DNA of 12,416 nucleotides from Sulfidibacterium sp036244975. GTDB lineage: Bacteria > Bacteroidota > Bacteroidia > Bacteroidales > F082. Positions 5,839-12,416 of the stretch are shown here, piece after piece. Each line of letters starts with the position of its first letter. Positions within the stretch are counted from its first letter, which is position 1. Under the pieces are notes generated by a model. It was not told the DNA's origin, did not search any database, and saw nothing but the letters and a program-made list of their open reading frames with translations. The DNA lies in the NCBI GenBank assembly GCA_036244975.1, contig BTTE01000071.1, positions 1 to 12,416 of the forward strand, in the 5' to 3' direction. A program made the position numbers and the translations under genes.

Positions 5839-8800
5839 ATGCAAAATAAAGGAGCTATCAAGTTTTTTGCCATTGCCTTTGCCTTGGTTTGCCTATACCA
5901 GTTGAGTTTTACTTACGTGGCGTCCAGAGTACGGGGAAAAGCAAAAGCTTATGCGGAGAATGGCAAAGCAACCCGTTTGGCGAAACAGCTGGCAAACGGC
6001 AATCAGGCTGAAGAAGTTTACTACCTTGATTCAATTTCCAAAGCACGTGAGAAATATTATCTTGACAGTGTGAACAATGAAGTGGTTTACAATCTGGGAA
6101 TTGGTAAATATACTTACAAACAGGTTAAAGAGAGAGAATTGAATCTTGGTCTTGACTTAAAAGGGGGAATGAACGTTGTTCTCGCAGTTAAAGTGCAGGA
6201 TATTGTAAACGCGTTGGCCGGTCACAGTAAAGATACTGTCTATCTCAAAGCCATGAAAACGGCCACCGAAATGCAGAAGCAAAGTAACAAAGACTTTGTT
6301 ACTCTTTTTGGTCAGGCTTATGAAAAAATAGACCCCAATGCCCGTCTTGCCTCCATCTTTCTTTATGAATTTAAAGACAAAGGAATTACCACAACCTCAA
6401 GTAATGCCGAGGTACTCAGCGTTTTGAAAAAAGAAACCGCAGGTGCTGTGGACCGTACATTCCAGATTTTGCGTACCCGTATTGACCGTTTTGGTGTGGC
6501 ACAACCCAATATTCAGAAACTCGCTACCAGCGGCAGGATTTTGGTCGAACTTCCGGGCATTAAGGATCCCGAGCGTGTAAGAAAACTTTTGCAGGGAACA
6601 GCCAAACTGCAATTCTGGGAAACTTACAGCTTCTCGGATATTTATACCTATTTTGATGAGGCTAACGCCAAGCTGCGTGTCGAAGATGGACTGCTGAAAG
6701 TTGATACTACCCGCGCGGCTACACAAAAAACTTTACTGGCATCCGGTTCAAAGAAATCCAAAAGCCAACAGGCTGTAGATACTGCTACCAACAATTTGCT
6801 GAAACAAATAGCAAAAGATACCACCCACGGGCAAAGTGAGAATGCCTCCATGCAGGCTTACACTAAAAAAAATCCGCTGTACGCCTATTTGCATCCTTCT
6901 TATTTTCAGAATAATGAAGGTCGTTATTATCCGGCCAAGACCTCGACTGTGGGCGTTGCCGCCATTAAAGATACTGCAAGGGTGAACCGAATGCTGGCTT
7001 TGGTGAAAAATGTTTTTCCACGCGACCTGACATTAGCCTGGAAAGTGAAACCTAATCCCGAAACACCTAATATGCTGGCGTTGATTGCTTTAAAAGCCAG
7101 CTCGCGTGATGGAAGTGCTGCTTTGGGTGGCGATGTCATTTCCGATGCCCGGCAGGATTTTGATCAGAACGGACGGGTTACAGTTGACCTGCAAATGAAC
7201 AGCCAGGGGGCTAAAGTCTGGAAAAGGGTTACCGGCGAAAACATTGGAAAACAGGTAGCTATTGTTTTGGATGGCTATGTATATTCTTCTCCGGTGGTAA
7301 ATGATCAAATTCCTAATGGTCGTTCCTCTATTTCAGGGGGCAGAATGTCGGTGGAAGAAGCCAAAGACCTTGCTAATATTCTGAAAGCCGGTAAATTGCC
7401 TGCTCCGGCCAAAATTGTTGAAGAAGCTGTTGTAGGTCCTTCGCTGGGACGTGAGGCTGTAAAAGCCAGTATGAACAGTTTTGCCCTCGCCTTTATTCTG
7501 GTACTGGCTTATATGATTGTTTATTACAAAAAAGCCGGTTGGGTGGCTAGTCTCGCTCTTATTGTCAACGTTTTCTTCCTGCTCGGCGTTTTGGCCTCTC
7601 TTGGCGCTGTGCTGACACTTCCCGGTATGGCCGGTATCGTATTGACACTCGGTATGGCTGTGGATGCCAACGTAATTATCTATGAGCGTATCAAAGAGGA
7701 GATGCGAGCGGGGAAAGGTGTACGTCTCGCCCTGAGCGACGGATATAAAAATGCTTACTCTGCTATCATTGATGGTAACGTTACCACCCTGCTTACCGGC
7801 GTTGTACTTTACGTATTCGGAACCGGTCCTATCCAGGGATTTGCCACTACACTGATTATCGGTCTGCTATCTTCGCTGTTCACTGCTATTTTCGTTTCCC
7901 GTATCATTTTTGACCGGATGCTGCGAAAACACAAAACCATTTCTTTTGCTTATAAATGGACTGCCAATACACTTTCAAATACCCGTTTTGACTTTATCAG
8001 TATGCGAAAAAAAGCCTATATCTTTTCAGGCACCCTGATCCTGATTGGTTTGGTTTCGCTTTTTACCAAAGGGTTGAACTTTGGCGTTGACTTTACAGGT
8101 GGTCGTACTTATGTGGTGCGCTTCGACCAGAATGTGAATACGGAAGCTATTCGTAAATCGCTGACTGTCGCTTTTGATAAACAGCCTCCCACAGTGAAAA
8201 CTTTTGGTCCTGACAACCAGATAAAGATTGTTACAAAATACCTTATTGACGATAATCGCGATAATGTTGATTCCCTTATTCAAGATAAATTGTACCAGGG
8301 GTTGAAGACTTTTTATAGAAAGCCATTGTCTTATAAGCATTTTACCTCCGATACCGAGGGTGAAAGTAAATTGTTGGGGATTTTAAGTTCGCAAAAATTC
8401 GGACCGACGATTGCTTACGACATTCGTGAAAAGGCCTATTTTGCTATTTTCTTTGCGCTGGTTATTATCTTTATATACATTGCCGTTCGTTTTAGAAACT
8501 GGCAGTATGGCGTTGGGGGGGTGCTGGCGCTGTTCCACGATACATTAATAACAATAGGTATTTTCTCTTTGTTCCATGGCATTATGCCGTTTGGTATGCA
8601 GGTGGGTCAGTCCTTTGTTGCTGCTATCCTGACTATTATAGGATACTCCATTAACGACACGGTGATTATCTTTGACCGTATTCGCGAAAATGTCCATTTG
8701 TTTCCCAGGCATCCGTTAAAGCGAAATATGAATGAAGGTTTGAACCAGACACTGGCCCGTACCATGAATACTTCCGGTACAACGCTGGTGGTGTTGCTGG

Positions 8801-8997
8801 TCATCTTCCTTTTCGGTGGCGAAGTGATACGCGGGTTTGTATTTGCCCTGTTGATTGGTATTACCATTGGTACCTATTCGTCAGTGTTTACTGCCAGCCC
8901 CATTGCTTATGATTTGCTGCACGGAAAGCGTGAGGATAAATTGATTGAAGAAAAAGCTGCCAGGTTTGACCAAAGGAAAGCCAAAAAGAAAAAGTAA
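5839..8997 (+). CDS. secDF: Fused protein translocase subunit SecDF
   Basis: One 1,052-residue polypeptide joins SecD and SecF, the RND-type proton-driven inner-membrane partner of SecYEG that pulls preproteins across on the periplasmic side. SecD half: membrane segment 1 (about 8-26), D1 motif LGLDLKGGMNVVL (103-115), DRTFQILRTRIDRFGV (205-220), VELPGIKDPERV (236-247), GPSLGREAV (533-541), then five membrane segments. These include GMAVDANVIIYERI, whose Asp609 is the likely proton-relay residue. SecF half: NFGVDFTGG (747-755), GPTIAYDIREKA (855-866), and SINDTVIIFDRIRE, with Asp940 as the counterpart. A stretch of about 170 residues (261-432) between the P1 segments LQFW and DVISDAR is much longer than in E. 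coli SecD. The basic tail (KAKKKK) is cytoplasmic. The fused form is usual in Bacteroidota. It is monocistronic, with its own promoter and a strong terminator. Confidence 0.97.
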   Translation: MQNKGAIKFFAIAFALVCLYQLSFTYVASRVRGKAKAYAENGKATRLAKQLANGNQAEEVYYLDSISKAREKYYLDSVNNEVVYNLGIGKYTYKQVKERELNLGLDLKGGMNVVLAVKVQDIVNALAGHSKDTVYLKAMKTATEMQKQSNKDFVTLFGQAYEKIDPNARLASIFLYEFKDKGITTTSSNAEVLSVLKKETAGAVDRTFQILRTRIDRFGVAQPNIQKLATSGRILVELPGIKDPERVRKLLQGTAKLQFWETYSFSDIYTYFDEANAKLRVEDGLLKVDTTRAATQKTLLASGSKKSKSQQAVDTATNNLLKQIAKDTTHGQSENASMQAYTKKNPLYAYLHPSYFQNNEGRYYPAKTSTVGVAAIKDTARVNRMLALVKNVFPRDLTLAWKVKPNPETPNMLALIALKASSRDGSAALGGDVISDARQDFDQNGRVTVDLQMNSQGAKVWKRVTGENIGKQVAIVLDGYVYSSPVVNDQIPNGRSSISGGRMSVEEAKDLANILKAGKLPAPAKIVEEAVVGPSLGREAVKASMNSFALAFILVLAYMIVYYKKAGWVASLALIVNVFFLLGVLASLGAVLTLPGMAGIVLTLGMAVDANVIIYERIKEEMRAGKGVRLALSDGYKNAYSAIIDGNVTTLLTGVVLYVFGTGPIQGFATTLIIGLLSSLFTAIFVSRIIFDRMLRKHKTISFAYKWTANTLSNTRFDFISMRKKAYIFSGTLILIGLVSLFTKGLNFGVDFTGGRTYVVRFDQNVNTEAIRKSLTVAFDKQPPTVKTFGPDNQIKIVTKYLIDDNRDNVDSLIQDKLYQGLKTFYRKPLSYKHFTSDTEGESKLLGILSSQKFGPTIAYDIREKAYFAIFFALVIIFIYIAVRFRNWQYGVGGVLALFHDTLITIGIFSLFHGIMPFGMQVGQSFVAAILTIIGYSINDTVIIFDRIRENVHLFPRHPLKRNMNEGLNQTLARTMNTSGTTLVVLLVIFLFGGEVIRGFVFALLIGITIGTYSSVFTASPIAYDLLHGKREDKLIEEKAARFDQRKAKKKK

Positions 8998-9023
8998 TTT
9001 TCTTTTAAAATTTCAATGATATG

Positions 9024-9056
9024 AAAAGTCCGGGCCTTTGGGTTCGGACTTTTTTT
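9024..9056 (+). terminator. Intrinsic terminator after secDF
   Basis: AAAAGTCCGGGCC (9024-9036) pairs along all 13 positions with GGTTCGGACTTTT (9041-9053), counting two G-U pairs, around a TTTG loop. The T-run continues to 9056. It lies 27 bp after the secDF stop codon. A GC-rich core, short loop and T-tract make it a strong rho-independent terminator. The run of A at the base could let it work weakly on the opposite strand, though no gene there needs it. Confidence 0.92.
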
Positions 9057-9128
9057 GATTCCGGTGAATTTCCGAGATGGTCCCCGATATTGTTGGCCTC
9101 GTTGTGCGACTATTCCATAAAAAAGATT

Positions 9129-9136
9129 TAGTTTTG
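9129..9136 (+). promoter_or_regulatory. Putative -7 promoter element of the Asp-box protein gene (TAGTTTTG)
   Basis: An exact match to TAnnTTTG, 38 bp before the ATG, in the gap after the secDF terminator. The nearest upstream TTG (9102-9104) is 24 bp away, longer than the usual 19-21 bp, so the -33 element is weak or different. The terminator upstream means this gene needs its own promoter, which supports the call. Confidence 0.45.
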
Positions 9137-9174
9137 ACAAATACAAGGAATACCGTAACCAAAATATATTCGAA

Positions 9175-12100
9175 ATGAAAGAGAAATTGACACCTGTTTT
9201 TACAGAAAAAAAGACCGGGTACTTTGCCGGTTTTTTCTTTATCCTGCTTTTTATTTTTTCGTTTGCCATGCAGGGTAATGTGTATGCGAAGAAAAAACAT
9301 TCTATCAAAAAAGAATTAAAAACCGCGCCGTTGCCTAAAAATTTGTTCAGTGCCCTGCGGTACAGAAGCATCGGCCCCTTTCGCGGAGGACGGTCTGTGG
9401 CGGTTGCCGGTAATGCAAAATATCCCCGCACTTTCTATTTTGGCGGCGCAGCCGGCGGTGTGTGGAAAACCACCGATGGCGGTATTACCTGGCGGAATGT
9501 GTCTGATAAATATTTTAAGACGGCTGCCGTGGGCGCCCTTGCTGAGGCTCCTTCCGACCCGAATGTGATTTATGCCGGCATGGGAGAGTCTTTTATTCGT
9601 GGAAATATGGCCACCGGTGATGGTGTTTATAAGTCAAATGATGGCGGTAAAACCTGGTTTTCCGTTGGGTTAAAAAACACGCATGTCATTAGTCAAATTG
9701 TGGTAAGCCCTGATAATCCGCAGGTTGTTTTTGTAGCGGCTTTGGGACATGTGTTTGGAAATAACAAAGAACGTGGTATTTACCGCTCAACGGATGGTGG
9801 AAAGACCTGGAAAAAAGTGTTGTATGTGAACGATAAAACCGGCGCTTCGTCTATTGCCATGGATCCGCACAACCCACGCATTCTTTTTGCCGGTATGTGG
9901 CAGGCTTTTCGTAAGCCGTGGCTCCTTTCCAGCGGAGGGTCGGGCAGCGGACTGTATAAATCAACGGATGGTGGCGATACGTGGAAGAACATTTCAAAAC
10001 ACCCCGGTCTGCCTGTCGGGATTTTAGGAAAAATCGGTATCTCTGTTTCCGGCGCCAATTCAAACCGGATTTATGCTATCATTGAGGCGAGAAACGGAGG
10101 GGTTTTCCGTTCGGACGATGGGGGTAAAACATGGTCGAGACGCTTTCATCAATCCGAGCTTACCCAGCGGGCCTGGTATTATAGCCGGGTTTACGCCGAC
10201 CCGAAAAATGAAAATGTTGTCTATGCTCCGCAGGTTTCCGGTCTTTTCCGCTCCGACGATGGAGGTAATCATTTTAAACCCCTCCGGACACCGCACGGTG
10301 ACAATCATGTGCTGTGGATAAATCCAGAAAACCCTGAAATTATGATTGGCGGAAATGATGGCGGCGCTTCGGTAACTTATGATGGCGGCAAGTCGTGGTC
10401 CTCCGAAAATAACCAGCCTACCGCTCAGTTTTATCATGTTTCCGTGGATAATCAGTTCCCTTATCATATTTATGGCCCTCAGCAGGATAATTCCACAGTT
10501 GAGATTTTGAGTCGCACCTCCGGATTCGGGATAACCGGCAAAGACTGGTGGCCTTCTGCCGGCGGCGAGAGCGGATATGTTATTCCTGATTTGCAAAATC
10601 CGAATGTTACTTACGGCGGCAGCTACGACGGCGTTTTGATAAAATATAACCGCAAAACCGGTGAGCGTCAGCGCATTGACGTCTGGCCGGATAACCCCAT
10701 GGGATATGGCGCCGACAGCCTGCGCGATCGTTTTCAGTGGACTTATCCTATTGTGCAGTCGCAATACCCTCCCTATGCACTTTATGTTGCGTCACAATAT
10801 GTTTACCGAAGCACAAACGGGGGAATAAGCTGGACGAGAATCAGCCCTGATTTAACCCGTAACGACAAAACCAAACAGCAGGCTTCGGGCGGGCCCATCA
10901 CCAAAGATAATACGGCGGTGGAGTATTACAACACCATTTTTGCTTTTGCCGGATCACCGGTGAAAGAAGGTGTGTTTTGGGCCGGCTCTGACGATGGGTT
11001 GATCCATGTGAGCACGGATAACGGCAAAACATGGAAAAACGTAACGCCCAAAGGATTACCCAAATGGACCACCATTAGTACCATTGAGCCTTCGCATTTT
11101 GATGCAGGTACGGCTTATGTGGCTGCACGGAGATACCGGATGGACGATTTTACACCCTATCTGTACAAAACAACGGATTATGGTAAACATTGGGAAAAAA
11201 TTTCAGCAGGAATGCCTGCCAACGGGTCGGTATTTGTTATCCGTCAGGATCCGAAAGAGCGTAACCTGCTTTTTGCCGGAACGCTGACAGGAGTTTTTGT
11301 TTCGTTTAACGGAGGGAAGTTCTGGCAATCGCTTCAATTAAACCTTCCGCATGTTCCGGTGCGGGACATCGCCATTCAGAAAAATGCCAATGATATGGTG
11401 CTGGCAACCCATGGCCGGGCGTTTTGGATTTTGGATAACATAGAGTTGCTCAGGCAGATAGCGCCCAAAATTGAAGATGACAGCGTCTTTCTCTTTCAAC
11501 CTGAGAAAACCTACCTGACCAAAGGTTATAGTTTTCACCGGTCCGGAATGACCATAGGGGAAAATCCCTCCAACGGGCTGGTACTTTTTTATTATTTGAA
11601 AAAGGCTCCGGCAAAAGGGCAGGTGGTTAAGCTGAATTTTCTGACACAGCAGGGCGATACCATTGCCTCTTTTTCCAATAAAACAAACAGGATTGGCAAA
11701 CCGGTTCATGCGTCAACCAAATTTTATTCCGATACAAGTAAAACCCTTCGTGGTGTATTGCCGGCCAAAAAAGGGCTAAACCGTTATGTGTGGAATTTGC
11801 GTTACCCTGATGCCACCCGTGTTCCCGGAGCGGTTATCTGGGGCGGAAACATGGCCGGGCCGCAAATAGTACCCGGAACTTATACGGCTACACTTTCGGT
11901 TGGAGGAAAAACCATTTCCCAATCTTTCAAAGTTATTCCTGACCCACGCTATAAGGTTTCTCAGGAAGCTTTACAAAAGCAATTTGATTTTCTCACGAAA
12001 GTCCATAAAAAGCTGGATGAAACGGACAAAGCCATCTTAAAAATCCGGAAAGTCAAAGGCCAGGTTAATGGTTATTTGTCACGGTTGAAAGGTTATGACA

Positions 12101-12416
12101 AGCTGGATACATTAAAAGCAGTGGCAAAACCTTTGCTGAAAGAACTCACCGGCATTGAAAACAGGTTGATGCAAACGAAATCACATGCTTCGGAAGACCC
12201 GCTGAACTACCCGGTGAAGCTGAATAACAAGCTCGCTGCGCTGGCTTCTGTTGCAGGTTCCTCCTACAACCAGCCGACCAAACAGGAATACGAAGTTTTT
12301 GACGAGCTGTCGGGACGTGTGGATACGCAGTTGAAAATACTTCGGCCATTGTTAACCCATCAGCTGCAAAAGTTTAACACACTGGTAAAATCGTTGGATG
12401 TTCCGGTGGTGTATGT
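9175..12416 (+). CDS. Secreted multi-Asp-box (BNR/VPS10-sortilin-like) beta-propeller protein, 3' partial
   Basis: Frame 1 is open from the ATG at 9175 to the window end: 1,080 full codons and no stop. The N-terminus is basic, then hydrophobic (about 17-32), with a likely cleavage after NVYA (residue 38), so it is Sec-exported. Eleven Asp-box-like motifs (S/T-x-D/N-x-G-x-x-W/F) follow, with their D/N at 101, 156, 207, 265, 315, 362, 403, 548, 615, 668 and 712. This fits one or two beta-propellers of the type annotated as VPS10/sortilin or BNR glycosyl hydrolase-like. Other family marks are IGPFRGGRSVAVAG (67-80) and THGRAFWILDN (745-755). Residues after about 760 look like a beta-sandwich, then a helical stretch (about 925-1070). 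Members known to me are about 1,000-1,100 residues, so few codons should be missing. Enzymatic activity is unproven; the names describe the fold, not a reaction. Whether a T9SS sorting domain follows cannot be seen. Confidence 0.9.
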   Translation, partial: MKEKLTPVFTEKKTGYFAGFFFILLFIFSFAMQGNVYAKKKHSIKKELKTAPLPKNLFSALRYRSIGPFRGGRSVAVAGNAKYPRTFYFGGAAGGVWKTTDGGITWRNVSDKYFKTAAVGALAEAPSDPNVIYAGMGESFIRGNMATGDGVYKSNDGGKTWFSVGLKNTHVISQIVVSPDNPQVVFVAALGHVFGNNKERGIYRSTDGGKTWKKVLYVNDKTGASSIAMDPHNPRILFAGMWQAFRKPWLLSSGGSGSGLYKSTDGGDTWKNISKHPGLPVGILGKIGISVSGANSNRIYAIIEARNGGVFRSDDGGKTWSRRFHQSELTQRAWYYSRVYADPKNENVVYAPQVSGLFRSDDGGNHFKPLRTPHGDNHVLWINPENPEIMIGGNDGGASVTYDGGKSWSSENNQPTAQFYHVSVDNQFPYHIYGPQQDNSTVEILSRTSGFGITGKDWWPSAGGESGYVIPDLQNPNVTYGGSYDGVLIKYNRKTGERQRIDVWPDNPMGYGADSLRDRFQWTYPIVQSQYPPYALYVASQYVYRSTNGGISWTRISPDLTRNDKTKQQASGGPITKDNTAVEYYNTIFAFAGSPVKEGVFWAGSDDGLIHVSTDNGKTWKNVTPKGLPKWTTISTIEPSHFDAGTAYVAARRYRMDDFTPYLYKTTDYGKHWEKISAGMPANGSVFVIRQDPKERNLLFAGTLTGVFVSFNGGKFWQSLQLNLPHVPVRDIAIQKNANDMVLATHGRAFWILDNIELLRQIAPKIEDDSVFLFQPEKTYLTKGYSFHRSGMTIGENPSNGLVLFYYLKKAPAKGQVVKLNFLTQQGDTIASFSNKTNRIGKPVHASTKFYSDTSKTLRGVLPAKKGLNRYVWNLRYPDATRVPGAVIWGGNMAGPQIVPGTYTATLSVGGKTISQSFKVIPDPRYKVSQEALQKQFDFLTKVHKKLDETDKAILKIRKVKGQVNGYLSRLKGYDKLDTLKAVAKPLLKELTGIENRLMQTKSHASEDPLNYPVKLNNKLAALASVAGSSYNQPTKQEYEVFDELSGRVDTQLKILRPLLTHQLQKFNTLVKSLDVPVVY

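Noticed and set aside
8907..9431. 174-residue open frame on the minus strand spanning the end of secDF and the next gene start
   Set aside because: It crosses the strong terminator and overlaps two well-supported genes; the composition is not protein-like.
10060..10764. 234-residue open frame on the minus strand inside the Asp-box gene
   Set aside because: Antisense shadow of a gene with clear repeat motifs; no recognisable domain in the translation.
1..12416. CRISPR arrays, tRNA or rRNA genes
   Set aside because: No regularly spaced repeat series was seen. I recognised no tRNA or rRNA sequence in the intergenic gaps, which are mostly under 200 bp.

Overview
The window reads as chromosomal DNA of a member of the Bacteroidota. 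The evidence is a fused SecD-SecF protein, a NusB with a long N-terminal extension, starts without Shine-Dalgarno sequences, and several matches to the Bacteroidota -7 promoter element TAnnTTTG. Intergenic DNA is AT-rich. The genus cannot be fixed from the sequence alone.

Layout, left to right. (1) 1-330 (+): the 3' part of a HepT/DUF86-type toxin gene, cut by the window edge. (2) 433-1278 (+): nfo, endonuclease IV, with all nine metal ligands. (3) 1423-2382 (-): nusB, convergent with nfo. It lies between two copies of a 27-bp direct repeat (1327-1353 and 2663-2689). (4) 2501-2661: a 161-bp MITE-like element with 18-bp perfect terminal inverted repeats and a probable TTA target duplication; it abuts the right copy of the direct repeat. 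(5) 2889-4121 (-): pepT, peptidase T. (6) 4324-5640 (+): an ABC-2/NatB-type permease, divergent from pepT and with no ATPase gene beside it. (7) 5839-8997 (+): secDF, with a good promoter upstream and a strong intrinsic terminator at 9024-9056. (8) 9175 to the window end (+): a secreted protein of about 1,080 residues or more with eleven Asp-box (BNR/VPS10-type) repeats, cut off at the right edge.

The genes are mostly separate housekeeping units: DNA repair, transcription, peptide turnover, protein export and one exported repeat protein. They do not form a single pathway. The only clear functional link is that the Asp-box protein carries a signal peptide and would be a client of the Sec machinery that SecDF supports. 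The accessory signal is at the left: the toxin-like gene, the paired repeats around nusB and the MITE-like element. I found no convincing undescribed multi-gene system. The non-coding repeat structure around nusB is the part most worth following up.
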